Below are positions 12,661 to 23,726 of a stretch of DNA of 64,000 nt, piece by piece. The stretch comes from Erigeron canadensis (lineage: Eukaryota > Streptophyta > Magnoliopsida > Asterales > Asteraceae), in the NCBI RefSeq assembly GCF_010389155.1, contig NC_057763.1, positions 47,474,645 to 47,538,644 on the forward strand, in the 5' to 3' direction. The translations under genes were made by a program, and so were the position numbers. The notes beneath the pieces are model-generated. The model worked only from the letters and a program-made list of their open reading frames with translations. It did not search any database and was not told the origin of the DNA. Positions within the stretch are counted from its first letter, which is position 1. Every line of letters starts with the position of its first letter.

Positions 12661-13790
12661 TTACGGTACTAGTACGTCTACGGTTGGTGAAGAAGTTAAT
12701 TTGGTCGTCGGCCAGGAATTGGAGACATAGATGCCAATGAGCAGCCCGAGCAGAAGAATCACAATCGTGTTCACAGCATTCCTGCAGGAGAAGGATGCTT
12801 TGGTGGCAAACACCTGGCCGCCGCCAACCACCTCATCATCTAAAACTGTTTTATGATCAGCATCATCAGGTGCATTATTATTATTATTATTATTAACAGC
12901 TTCTTGTTTTTCTTCTTCTAGTAGGGGATGATGATCATGATCATCAGTACTAGTAGTCTTATTGGATGATGATGTATCTTTGGGTTGAGCTATTTGGTGG
13001 CTGGTTTTTTCCAGTCCCATCTTTGCTGCTAATTGATCATCTTCTATGTCTGCTGTTGTTTTATGATGATGATGATGTAGTGATTCATGATCATCCACCA
13101 ACAATGGCGGCGGCGGGGGCTTTTGATCAGCAGCAGCAGCAGCAGCTGATGTAGTACTAGTAGTAGCAGTAGGGATGATCATGTTCATCTTCAACTTGGG
13201 CTGCCTAACAAACAATATATTTCCTTCAAACTTTGCACTTATTTTGTTGAGATCACAGTTGACGGAAACCGGAAACTCTACACGAAATCGACTCCACGTG
13301 TTGTTGTTTTGCTGTTGGAGCTTTCGTTCACCACTAATGATCAAGTTTCTTGCTCTCATCTGAACCCTCAATTGTTCCTTTGCAAAGCCTGCATTTCATC
13401 ATCATCGTCATATATCTCACTATATATATAATTGATTCATTCAGATTAATTAATTGATCGAGCTAATTAAGCTATATATATCCAATTAATTAATTCCGGC
13501 CATATTAATTCTTTTTTGTTTCCAAATTCCACCGACTTGATCGTATATTTTCTCTCATCTGATCGAGGTTATGTCTCCTATGCTTTCGGCCATTAATTTT
13601 CTTTCATTAAACATATTGATCGAACTCAATGAATGAATTAATAATAATAATTATACTATTCAAGAAATTAATTAATGAACTCACTAGGAAGATAAACGAG
13701 AAGGGTGTCAGAATCGTCTTCAGGCACCCATTCCATTGAAGGTTCAAAATCTTGATAAACTCGAGCTGCTGGTCCCCTTGTTGATTCCAT
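12661..13790 (-). CDS. RTM2-like HSP20-domain protein with C-terminal membrane anchor
   Basis: Two exons on the minus strand: 13790-13685 and 13388-12661, joined by a GT-AG intron of 296 bp. They give 277 residues with the frame kept. Residues about 10-95 form an alpha-crystallin (HSP20) domain: it opens YQDFEPSMEW, has SFAKEQLRV across the splice site and later RFRVEFPV. The middle is low complexity, with runs of Asn, His, Ala, Pro and acidic residues. A hydrophobic helix, about residues 242-258 (VILLLGLLIGIYV), lies near the C-terminus. An HSP20 domain, a low-complexity tail and a C-terminal anchor is the plan of plant RESTRICTED TEV MOVEMENT 2-like proteins, phloem-linked small heat-shock-like proteins; whether this copy acts in antiviral restriction cannot be said. 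A TATATATA at about 13909-13916 lies some 120 bp upstream of the start. An HSP20 protein of another class is the main alternative. Confidence 0.85.
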
Positions 13791-14629
13791 CTTATGAGTA
13801 TAACTTCACTTCAAATATATATTACGAATGCCAAATTGGTGTACGTACGTGTGTTTGAAAAATTAAATATATCGATCGAATTGAGATACAATGATCACAA
13901 GATGCATGTATATATACAGCCAGCTAGGCATTTCATGGCATTTTGAGGTTTGATCCAATAGAATCACAGTTATCTTGCTATGTAGATATTCCTTTCTTTT
14001 CAATTAATTGTCTTGCCTTTTTCCTTTGATTAGGTGTTTGCTTTCTTTGGAACACACCTTATAATTCCTATTAAAGATAAAATAAACTTTAGGAGGATCT
14101 TATATATAAAGTTAGAAACAGTTTTACTTTGAGAATTATTTTTTCTAACAGCAAATTCTAAGCTGCTACCAACTATTTAAATACACCAAATAAACATCAT
14201 TGTCAAGGTTTGAATCTTGGTCTTCTCCCAAGAGGCCAAAGTCTCTACCACCCCACTTAAATGGTGATGGCTAAAGTTGAGAATCTTGATTTTTTAATTT
14301 AAAATTAAAAGTAGTGTTTGTAAAATTCATTTTTGAATCAAGACCCTGAATTTTAATCTAAAAATCAAGATCATTTTAAGTTTATTATGAATAGTAAACT
14401 TACTCTTAATTTTAGAGAATTTCAATCCAATATAAACACCTACAGAATATTGTATATAACTATATATTGCTTCATTTCTTTGACAAATGCTTGATTACTT
14501 GTTTAATGGAGAAATACTCAACTTCTTTGTTTCCGGTTTACTCATTCTTATAATGTTGCTTTCTTGGCCCATACTTATGGCCAATTCATCCTTATTAGTA
14601 TTAAGTTTTTATTCTATTATCTTAACTTA

Positions 14630-14664
<35 letters not shown>

Positions 14665-14735
14665 AATAATCATGAACATATAAATAGTTAAATATCATGA
14701 ACATATAAATAGTTAAATAAATATATATCTCATTC

Positions 14736-14789
<54 letters not shown>
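13791..14789. other. RTM2-like promoter region and AT-rich intergenic DNA
   Basis: Just upstream of the RTM2-like start is a TATA-like run, within a stretch rich in short palindromes such as ATCGAT and TACGTACG. At about 14250-14410 lies an imperfect inverted repeat around 'aatcttgattttt', resembling the palindrome at 21008-21178. Long (AAT)n microsatellites fill 14626-14653 and 14740-14790. No other gene. Confidence 0.5.
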
Positions 14790-14962
14790 TCAACTTACCT
14801 TATATGCCTAAAACTCAATCTAATCATAAGATGATAACATATGAAAAAATTAAGGCATAAGATTAAAAAGAGACTTAGTTAAATCCACGTGTCAAATTTT
14901 TAAGATTTTAGGTTAACTTTTAGGCATATTAATTAGGTTGATCGATCGTTATCGTAAAAAAA
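14790..14962. mobile_element. Foldback MITE, copy 2
   Basis: This is a second member of the family at 10117-10297: it shares the 'atgcctaa' arm, 'atc(a/g)taagatgat', the central 'aaatccac(a/g)tgtcaaa' and the closing 'taggttgat'. Its left end lies against an (AAT)n microsatellite. Confidence 0.65.
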
Positions 14963-15042
14963 CACTCCTTCAAATGTATACAGTTATAGCATACTTTTTC
15001 AACAGTTTCCTGCAGCTAATATCAATTTGGTTATATGTATAA

Positions 15043-15395
15043 CTAGCGGATTTACCCGGGTTCAACCCGGGCCTTTTAATAAAAATTATAAAACTAAAAA
15101 GTCTGTATTTAATTTTTGTTATAAATATATTATAAATCGATATGGAAATAGTAAATTGAATAATACAATAATTTATAAATTAAAATACCTATTGCATTAA
15201 CAAAACATAAAAAGGATATTATATTATATAAAAAAATTTTCTTTGTTTGTAATAAAAAATTGTAAACTTTAAATAAGCATATTTAGTGAGCTATTTTTAA
15301 TTAAAAATACTGTAAATTATTTATGACATCATAATTATAATAAAGATTTTTTTAAAAAAAATGTAAGCTTGCCACATCATAAAAATAAAGATTGA
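15043..15395 (-). mobile_element. Helitron-like element, minus strand, 353 bp
   Basis: Read on the minus strand, the 3' end is a perfect hairpin CCCGGGTTGAACCCGGG (15055-15071) followed by eight bases and CTAG (15043-15046), then T. The proposed 5' end is A|TCAATCTTTATTTTTATG at 15395. The same hairpin and ending occur at 25174-25203. No coding capacity, so it would be non-autonomous. Confidence 0.55.
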
Positions 15396-16183
15396 TTATA
15401 TAACGTCTAGTTAATTGATCAGTTAATTGTAAGTAGTTTTGAAGTTACTAACGGAATTTGAGATCTTAACTCTCAGGTTGAAATTGAGGTGCCTAATTAA
15501 ATGGATGAGGATAGTTATTTTTATTTACTTTTCCTTCTAAATATAATGTTTGTAAAATATTAAAATATATATAACATATTTGTTTCTTTTTAGGGAAAAA
15601 AAAAACAAATATAGATTAGTGAAAAAAAAATGTATTAAATTATTGATAAACATTACATAACAACTATTTTGTGAAGTTATAAACTATTTAGTTATTTGTA
15701 AAAGTATGAAAACTTTAGGTTTTAATACATTATTTTGTTATTTGTAAAGTTAAAAAAAATTTAGGGTTTAAAATGTAAAATAATATAAAAGGTTAAAAGA
15801 AAAAAAAAAGGGGGTGGGGGGAGGAAGAAAGAAAAGAGAACGTGTGTTTATTTGTTTATTGTACTGTAAAATAATATAAAGGGTTTAAAATGGTAATAGA
15901 AATCCACGTAATTGGTTGATATCCACAAACAAAGCTATTAATAAAAGTGATATATAAAGATAGAGATTGATATACGTGTGTTTGTTTGTTTGTTGTACTG
16001 TATTAAAATACGTCATTAGAAAAACCAGTAAAATACATGTGAATATATGTTAATAAACATAGCTCTACTTCTTTTTGCTATATGAACGATCCAGTATGTT
16101 TAATTTGGGGTTCTTTCTTTTTATTTTATCATCAAGCGTAGTTATCCACAATAACATTATCTTTATTGTATCAGTAAGATATA
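15396..16183. other. AT-rich intergenic DNA
   Basis: No gene seen. It contains a short G-rich tract at 15810-15825 and two near-copies of a 'acgtgtgttt(g/a)tttgttt' phrase (about 15840 and 15974), suggesting a small old duplication. Confidence 0.5.
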
Positions 16184-16188
16184 GTTTT

Positions 16189-17351
16189 TAACGCAGCGAG
16201 AAAAAATAAGGATAAATAATTGATCTTGTTGATGGCTCGACTATCAACACACATACGCCAAGTGCCATCTTTCTTTGGAGTCAATAAAGCAGTAACATCA
16301 AAAGGACTCATACTTTCACGAACATGGCCCTTAGAAACCAACTCTTCAACCTATGTACGCAATTCCTCATGCTCACTTGGACTCATCCTGTAATGTGGCC
16401 TGTTAGGCAATTGTGAACCAGACTCTAAATCAATATGATGTTGGATGTCACGCAAAGGTGGCAATCCATCTGGCAATTCGTCTGGAAAAACATCAGAAAA
16501 TTTCTCAAGTAATGGAACCATGGCATCTGGAACATTGCCATCCTCAACCACTTCTTTTCCTATCAACACAAAAATATCATCGTCCTCCTCCAACTCATCC
16601 TCAAACTGAGAAAGAGTCAACAGGGTACTAGTCGGTTTGGTAGCTACAACCTTAGGCTTACTAGGCAACAAAGTAATCTTCACGTTATCAAACAAGAAAC
16701 TATAAGTATTTTTCCGCCCATTATGTTCTACATTACGATTATATTCCCAAGGTCTACCTAACAACAAATGACATGCATCCATGGGAACTACATCACAACA
16801 GACATCATCCTTATATGTTTTACCAACAGAATAAGGAATAAGAGAACATTTAGATCTTGTTACCTCGCCTCCTTTCTTAAGCCACTGAAGCTTGTAGGGT
16901 TTAGGGTGATTTTCTGTTTTCAAGGCCAACTTCTTAACAGCCTCGTCGGAAACCAAGTTATCACAACTTCTTGGATCGACAACAAAAGAGCAAACCTTCC
17001 CCAACACGGTACATGTTGAATGGAAGATGTTATGTCTAAGTCAGTCATCTTCATTAGCCTTTGGTGTAAAGCACGATCTCCTAACCACCAAATTCACTCC
17101 CACATCTCCAGCCACCTCTTTTTCGTCATATTCGGGCTCTTCATCAAATACTGGGGCCTCTTCATAATCTCCATCAGCTTCCTCATCATCTTCCCTGTCA
17201 TCCGGATCAACATACATGTGTCTCTTGCCAGGCTTTTTGCATTCTGATTGACGGTGACCAGATTCACCACAATTAAAACATTTCAAGCCACTAGAACTTG
17301 CCCCTTTTGAAACTGTACCAGAGGTTCCACCAACCTGTTTTGCTTGGTTAG
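16189..17351 (-). pseudogene. Ty3/gypsy gag end, zinc knuckle, protease and RT-start fragment
   Basis: The minus-strand frame at 17286-17041 has a CCHC zinc knuckle (CFNCGESGHRQSEC) and an acidic tail. 17007-16351 continues as a retropepsin-like region with a CDVVPMDACHLLLGRPW motif, a conserved post-dimer segment of this protease family. The linker DAMVPLLEKFSDVFPDELP and MSPSEHEEL are the usual entry to reverse transcriptase. The expected catalytic Asp-Ser/Thr-Gly triplet appears as Asp-Pro-Arg (in FVVDPRSC), so the enzyme is probably inactive. A TAG stop follows just after the [11 protein letters not shown] segment (about 16350), where the 5' LTR copy has CAG. RT stops after about its first 40 residues, at the LTR end sequence. 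Confidence 0.8.
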
Positions 17352-19397
17352 TATAACAACCCTCAAATAAGATACAATGTTACTACCCTTAACCTAGTCT
17401 AGTTAGCTAAGGTATATGTAATATATGCGTCATATTGTAATAGTACATGCTTCAAAATGTCATATTATATATATAACTTTTAGCTAATAATATGACATTT
17501 TGAGTTGTCCTACTTAATATTTATCAAAAATAAACTTGATGATCAGCATGGACAAAATTAATCTCTATGTTTAACATGACTACAATATTAACAAAATTGA
17601 TAAATTGTTATAACATTTAAGCATGACAAAAGTTGACAAGTTGATGCAAGTAAAAAGACATAAAAATCCTTTCTTTGTTTCCTTACTCATGTCGTACAAA
17701 ACAAAAAAAATAGAAGAAAATAAGCAGCTTCTTCACAATGCTAGCTTATAGCCTTCATTAGTCAATCTTATAGCTTGTCTTTATCATCTTCTAGAGTGCC
17801 ATTCTTCATCCTCCACGCTTAAACACCACACTTGCTTCATATGCAAGGTTCAACAAGAACTTGACAGCTCATCTTTCTTCTCCTTGCACCCCACGGCTAA
17901 CTCAACTTCATCCCTATTCTTGTTGCCTATAATAGCCCTCGTTTCCTTCATTCCAACCCACACCATCACCAAAATTTTCAGCAATATAACAGGTTTTTAA
18001 GGAAAAAATGGCAACATAAGGGTTGTTAGTTTGTTTGAGTTTGTTTCATCTTTGTATCGGGTTTGTTCGAGTTCATCAAGCTGCTTCAAAATCTTCTTCG
18101 AGTCTAGTTTCGAGTTCATAACCAAAGCCTATAATCATCTGTTAGAGGTATATTTAACGACCCATTTCGTTTATAATCTTATGACTTGTTTCGTTGCCAT
18201 GTTTAAAACGCGATATATAATTAAACATGCTTAGTATATCTATATGAACTATTCGATGTACTCACAAGAATAGTAAGGATGTTCTGAAAATATGGCGTAT
18301 AGACTGCACATATAATGATTCCCTTGTAGTTATTAATATACTAATATGATACATAAGAATTGATACAGCACATAAAATGAATATACATGTTATGTTGGTA
18401 AAAACTATTATTTCTACTCACTTTTGAACTAAACTATGGTTCATAGAACCTTGACTTTTTGTGCAAATAGAAAAGATGGATTTTATAAATAGATTGTAAT
18501 TACTACTCAAACTAAAAAGCAAATTTTTCTTCTACTGGAATGTTGGAAATAAAAGTCATCACATGCCTATATTCTGACACTATTATTATAGAATCAACAT
18601 GGCAAAAATCTATCGTATATTAGTTAAATCACAAGTTATTTTTAATTAATCTAGGGTGTGCTATAAACACTTTACAAGGCTAAATTTTGGTCGTTATTAT
18701 ATTCCCTGCTGCTAAGGTGAGTCTCGTAGCCCCTCTTTTTAAATATTTTATAATTTGGGGTGAGAATACACTGCTCAATTTTATGGACACAAGTACTGTT
18801 AATAGTTTATGTATAGCTATATATACAATTACTCATGAAAGCCCCTTGTTAACTTGAGCCGTGAAACAAACGCGCGAATATTATGGATAGTACTATCGGG
18901 GTTGACACCCCTGTCCGGGCTAGTCATGCTAGCTGGGTTAAACAGGCATATAATATTTGAAACTACAGTGTTGGAGTAAAACACAAACTCAAGGCATAGC
19001 ATACAAAACTATTGGTTTTTTTTTTATCTGTTATGATATTTATACTACTATTGAAATCTTGTGATCCATGTGAACGTTTATGGTAAAACCTACGAACTCA
19101 CCAACATTATGTTGACGTATTTTAGCGTGTATTTCTCAGGAAACTAAGGTTTAAAATGGAGCATACTCTACAAGTCACATTTGCATATTTCACGAAGAAA
19201 AGGAGGTTTTATAGTATTATAGTTGCTTTGTTTAGAAAATCTATGTGATTAAATTATGAACTCGTTGTAATATTTATGTAATGAATAAAGAAGTCTTTAT
19301 AATAAAAACGTCTCATTTATAAGTCGTTTGTTATAATTTGCATTGTGCTTCCAAGAAGTCACCCTCTCCCTGGACCTACCCTGGGTGGGGTGTGACA
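17352..19397 (+). mobile_element. Solo LTR, 2046 bp, inserted in gag, target duplication GTTAG
   Basis: The insert begins TATAACAACCCTCAA (a TG to TA change at the tip) and ends GGGTGGGGTGTGACA, with inverted ends like the other large LTRs here. It is flanked by GTTAG at 17347-17351 and 19398-19402. The gag reading frame left of it and right of it join without a shift if the insert and one duplication are ignored, which shows the insertion is real and that gag was still uninterrupted when it was hit. No coding is seen inside; small open frames near 18031 look incidental. Confidence 0.85.
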
Positions 19398-20252
19398 GTT
19401 AGGGATAAAACGAGATGTCGTGGGGCCCGAACCTGAACTTCCCCCCGCCATGGCAAAAGATGAACCACCAGCCCGTCGGTTCTGTTTCTCATATGTTAGG
19501 GCAAGTTGATGTGCTTAAGAGAGTTTTATAGGATCAAACATGTTCAAAAAGTCCATAATCTGGACCCCCAATCCGCTAATGTAACGAGACACAAGTTGCT
19601 CTTCTGACTCTTGAATATCATTTCTAGCAATTAATTGATAGAAATCTTCAACGGATTTGGATCCTTGTTTCAGATTCTGCAACCGCTGGTACATTAAACG
19701 TGGATAATTATGAGGAATAAAGTTGGCCCTCATACACTTCTTCATCTTCTCCGAGGTTCTGACTTTTGACTTTCCGACTCTCACCCGTATAAGTTTCAAT
19801 TGTTGCCACCAAGCAGATGCCCTACCACGAAGCCTAGTAGCAATTAGTGAGACTTTCTTGTCTTCTGGAACCCCCTTGAATTCGAAAACTTCTTCAACAA
19901 CAACAAGCCAATCAATTAAATTTTCTGGGTTCAAAGTGTTACCATCAAACTCAGGAATATTGGTTCTTATTCCAGACTCCCAACGATTGTTATTACGCCG
20001 TTGATTTGGATCTGGATCGTCATTAGAAGATAAACCGTCACCACCACCTGCAAACGGATTTTCATCCTCATCTTCATGATAATTACGATTATGACGCCCT
20101 CTTTGATTCAACAAGGCATTCATCTGATTAATCAAATCATCAGCAAATCGATCTGACCTCTCCTCTAATTGACCCTCCAATCTTTCTGTAATTCGCTCTT
20201 CCAAGTTCTGCTCATGGACATCATTAACATTCCTTGTTCTCCTGAGAGGCAT
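19398..20252 (-). pseudogene. Ty3/gypsy gag, N-terminal and central part
   Basis: It opens MPLRRTRNVNDVHEQ and carries an Arg/Glu-rich start, then IPEFDGNTLNPENLIDWLVV and the RGRASAWWQQLKL segment, typical of the plant 'retrotrans_gag' domain, then LMYQRLQNLKQGSKSVEDFY. A few residues expected in the SVED-FYQL stretch appear deleted. A stop lies at 19515-19517, but gag-like coding continues to the insertion at 19397. The start ATG lies 9 bases downstream of the primer-binding site. Inactive by truncation, stop and insertion. Confidence 0.8.
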
Positions 20253-20260
20253 ATCGACCA

Positions 20261-20282
20261 GGAACCTGGCTCTAATACTAAT
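20261..20282 (-). other. Primer-binding site, initiator tRNA-Met type
   Basis: On the minus strand the bases after the LTR read ATTAGTATTAGAGCCAGG. The standard plant site complementary to the 3' end of initiator tRNA-Met is TGGTATCAGAGCCAGG; two positions differ (G to A and C to T), both consistent with cytosine deamination. It directly follows the LTR end CGTCA, as expected. Confidence 0.8.
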
Positions 20283-20774
20283 TGACGCAGCGAGAAAAAG
20301 TAAGGATAATTAATTGATCTTGTTGATGGCTCGACTATCAACACACATACGCCAAGTGTCATCTTTCTTTGGAGTCAATAAAGCAGGAACAACACAAGGA
20401 GTCATACTTTCATGAACATGGCCCTTAGAAACCAACTCTTCAACCTGTCTACGCAATTCCTCATGCTCACTTGGACTCATCCTATCATGTGGCCTTGCAA
20501 TTCCTCATGCTCACTTGGACTCATCCTGTAATGTGGCCTGTTAGGCAATTGTGAACCAGACTTTAAATCACTATGATGTTGGATGTCACGCAAAGGTGGC
20601 AATTCGTCTGGAAAAACATCAGAAAATTTCTCAAGTAAAGGAACCATGGCATCAGGAACATTGCCATCCTCAACCACTTCTTTTCCTATCAACACAAAAA
20701 TATCATCGTCCTCATCCTCAAACTGAGAAAAAATCAACAGGTCCAATTATTTATCCATTTTTTTCGTTGCGTCA
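20283..20774 (-). mobile_element. 5' LTR (492 bp) that contains a protease/RT fragment
   Basis: It is bounded by TGACGCAACG and CGCTGCGTCA, with imperfect terminal inverted repeats of about 34 bp, and joins the primer-binding site directly. Between the inverted repeats lies coding-like sequence matching the element's own pol at 16215-16640: the LIGKEVVEDGNVPDAMVPLL segment, MSPSEHEEL, and an early RT stretch with KKDGT and RMCVDSRA. Relative to the internal copy it lacks 12 bases near 20600 and has a 43-bp tandem duplication at about 20453-20538. It is a broken fragment, not a functional gene. Confidence 0.75.
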
Positions 20775-20779
20775 GTTTT

Positions 20780-23649
20780 TGATATTGAACTCTTTTAAGA
20801 TTTTCAAATATATATTTTTGAGATTGATTAGACATCCTAACCAAAGATCACACCTAAACAATTATATTAATAGGAAAACGTCAATATATAAACGTACAAT
20901 TTCGCACTTTGCTTGAATTGAAATTAGTTGACCAAAATGACCACAAACCCACTCGATCAACCTACAATAAAAGTCTCATAAGAATGATATTATAACATGG
21001 ATTAAGATTCCCTCAAGTTATAATAACTTTACCTATAAAGTTAAGAGCATTTCAACCATTGGATTGAAATCAAGGGCCAAGATTCAAACTTGATTTTTGA
21101 ATCTTAACCCTTGATTTCAATCTAATGGTTGAAATGCTCTCAACTTTATAGGTAAAGTTATTGTGATTTTAGGGAATGATATTATAACATACGTGAAAAA
21201 TATAAATAGATTTAGAAGTGTACATGAATACTATGCTTGAGGAGCAGTACGTTACTGCTAGAAACACAATGATATAAAAAAAGTTTCATTTATTATACTA
21301 AAGTACAATTGATCTAATAGCTTATTAATCAATCACGTCTCCTGATTTATTAAGTTTTCAATTTTGACTTTTCTTAATTTTTTATTTTTATATATTTAAT
21401 ATTAGGGGTGAGTTATTTTGAGAACCACTAAAAAAAATAAAGAATGCGATAACCAATCTTAGCACTTCATTTATCAAGATCAGGAAAGGTACGATTGTCG
21501 TTATGAAAAACTTGTCCAACTCTCTCTCTTTCTCTCTCCTCTTTTTAAATAAAAAAATATATAATTCACTAAAAAACTTTTATCTCATAAATCGTACATT
21601 GTTAGACGAAAAAAAAAAACATGGGGAGTCTTAAAATTTCGTCCTCTTACATTAGAGATGCAATTCGATATACTTTTGAAGACTTTTTAAATTTAATTTT
21701 TTTTCCCCATCACGTTCATCCTACACATGTGTAGGACAAGTAGAGAGTTTCTGTTAGCTAAACATCCATGTAAACTCGACTTTTTGGATGAAACATCTAT
21801 TTTTTTTTTAATTACCTTATTAACATCTTTCAGGATTATTTTTTGGCTATTTTTTTTTTTTGTTGATAAGCTTTTTAGCTTGCATATAGTTAAATTTTGA
21901 TAATAATTTATATATATAAAAGGTTTTTTACTCGCACGATGCACGGCTGTTTAATTGATTTGTCAAACTTTTCAATATTAATATTAACAATCAATAAAAT
22001 TCAGTTAAAGTGTTTTTTTATATTTATGAAGACAAAATTAGAAATAAAATTTATTAGTTGTTTATATTTATGATATGGAAAAACTAATGCTCAACTAAAT
22101 ATGTTAAAAAGAAAAATGATATATTTATTCTTCATTTCATGAGTTCTTTGATGTTTATGTAATATAATTATTATGAAAAGTCCATTCATTCTTTAATTAA
22201 TTTACTAAATTTTTATAAATTATATAAAACTCAAAGATATGCAATTATAATTAGTAAATAGGTTTGAATATCTTATCAAATTTTAGAATTTTTTCAAACA
22301 TATTGTCAAAATAAATATAGAAATTAAACATAGGATAAAATCATATGTTGTAATGTGTGAGGAATTATAATAATAGATAGTTCAAAATACACGTAAAAAT
22401 GAATAATAGAACAAAACTATCTACTCTATAGAAAGCAAATCATGTTATAAGAATCTTTTAAAAAAACCCAAGAGTACCTCTAAAAACACATATTATAATT
22501 ATGATTTATATAAAAAAAATCATAACATTTAAGATTAATTATATAAAATATAAAAAAAATTCATATCATTAAAAAAATATTATTTTGAATTCATAAATGA
22601 AAGAAACTTATCATCACGACAATCCTCTTGACTTTGCTTTTGCGGTTGGAATAACAAACCAATTTATTTAGTTTCTTTGCCTTGGTTTCGAATAGAAAAA
22701 GGCCTAAGAATTTATAAATTTAGGTTTAGGTTATATCAATAAATATATTTGAATATATATTGTCTAGATTTGTAAGATACGATAATATCTTTGCCTAATT
22801 TTTTTTTTTTTGATATATCTGTATTATTTTATTATATTTTTATTTATTATATATCTAATAAATATATATTGTTGAAAAAAATATGAAGGTGACACGTAAA
22901 AAAAATCTTACGTGGCAAAGTCTAAAGATATTTTGAATTAATGTAGATGGTTTTAGAAAGTTAGGATTCCTACTGTTTTATATATATATATATATAAACA
23001 TAGAGATTGAAAAAGTGAAGGAAAAAAATTAGAGGCGAAATAACAAAAGTGTCCCTCATGCGATTTTCACGTGAGGGACAAAATAGCGAAATACAAACCA
23101 CACGGATAATTTTGACAAAAAGTTAAAGATAAAGATGGAAATTGCTTAAAAAGATAGTGCCGGGATATTTTTACACTATCTATACGTTCTAATAAAACAA
23201 CCAGCCATTTATTCCCCTTAAAATTTTGGCCTTTGAAAAACAAAAAATATGTTTCTTCTTTATTCACTGTTTTAAATATCTCCATCTAATATACATATAA
23301 TACTTTTAATGAAATAATTTAAAGTATAGATCTCACAACACTTAAAATAATTACAATACCACAATTAACATCAATTAGTTTTACATTTACCACTATCGTC
23401 GCTTTCATTACTGTCACCACCACCTCCGCTATCATTACTACCGCAGCTGCATTATGCGGGCAATCGGGCATAACTTTAATAGTGAGTACCCTTAATATAA
23501 TAGTGATAGTTTGATACGAGTAATATTTTAATTTTAATAATGAGAACAACCCCATTGATGTGGAGCACCGAAATCAACCACTCCTTTTTATTTCACATCT
23601 CTATCCATACTCTATTTTCATATTCTCTCTCTGTCTCTCTTCAACACAA
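20780..23649. other. Intergenic DNA before the DUF1645 gene
   Basis: Apart from the palindrome at 20984-21189 there is no supported gene. A Helitron-like 5' phrase (TATACTAAAGTA...TTGATCTAATA) starts near 21296. A remnant of the 'aggggtgag(a/t)tattttgaga' foldback family occurs at about 21404. (AT)n lies at 22978-22998. At 23395-23465 CCACC/TCATTAC repeats lead to a CCGCA...TGCGG hairpin, resembling a mini-Helitron tail. The last about 50 bases before the start codon are a pyrimidine-rich leader. Confidence 0.5.
20984..21189. repeat. Long palindrome flanked by 17-bp direct repeats
   Basis: Arms of about 80 bp (21008-21090 and 21097-21178) are inverted copies at roughly 90 percent, sharing for example 'taactttacctataaagtt' and 'catttcaaccatt(g/a)gattg'. 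The whole is flanked by a direct repeat GAATGATATTATAACAT at 20984-21000 and 21173-21189. It looks like a foldback MITE. A weaker relative of the same kind of palindrome is at about 56965-57140. Confidence 0.75.
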
Positions 23650-23679
23650 ATGCAGATAGAAATGGAAAATAATAATAAC

Positions 23680-23726
<47 letters not shown>

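Larger units (their letters stand above)
16189..20774 (-). mobile_element. Rearranged Ty3/gypsy retrotransposon, target duplication GTTTT
   Basis: The element runs right to left: 5' LTR 20774-20283, primer-binding site, gag, zinc knuckle, protease, start of reverse transcriptase, and a 3' end at 16189. The flanks are GTTTT at 16184-16188 and at 20775-20779, an exact 5-bp target duplication that fixes both ends. The 5' LTR begins TGACGCAACG and ends CGCTGCGTCA. The 3' copy ends CGCTGCGTTA but has no LTR start: the protease/RT coding runs straight into it. RNase H, integrase and polypurine tract are absent. Without the 2046-bp solo LTR in its gag the element is about 2.5 kb. It cannot be autonomous. 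Confidence 0.8.

Noticed and set aside
13175..13363. Plus-strand open frames opposite the RTM2-like exon 2
   Set aside because: They are shadows of the minus-strand HSP20 coding sequence.
16351..17286. Host gene with zinc knuckle and protease
   Set aside because: Order, neighbours, primer-binding site and target duplication show that it is retrotransposon gag-pol.
21915..21960. Possible Helitron 3' hairpin near 'ctcgcacgatgcacggc'
   Set aside because: The stem is weak and no CTRR-T follows on either strand.
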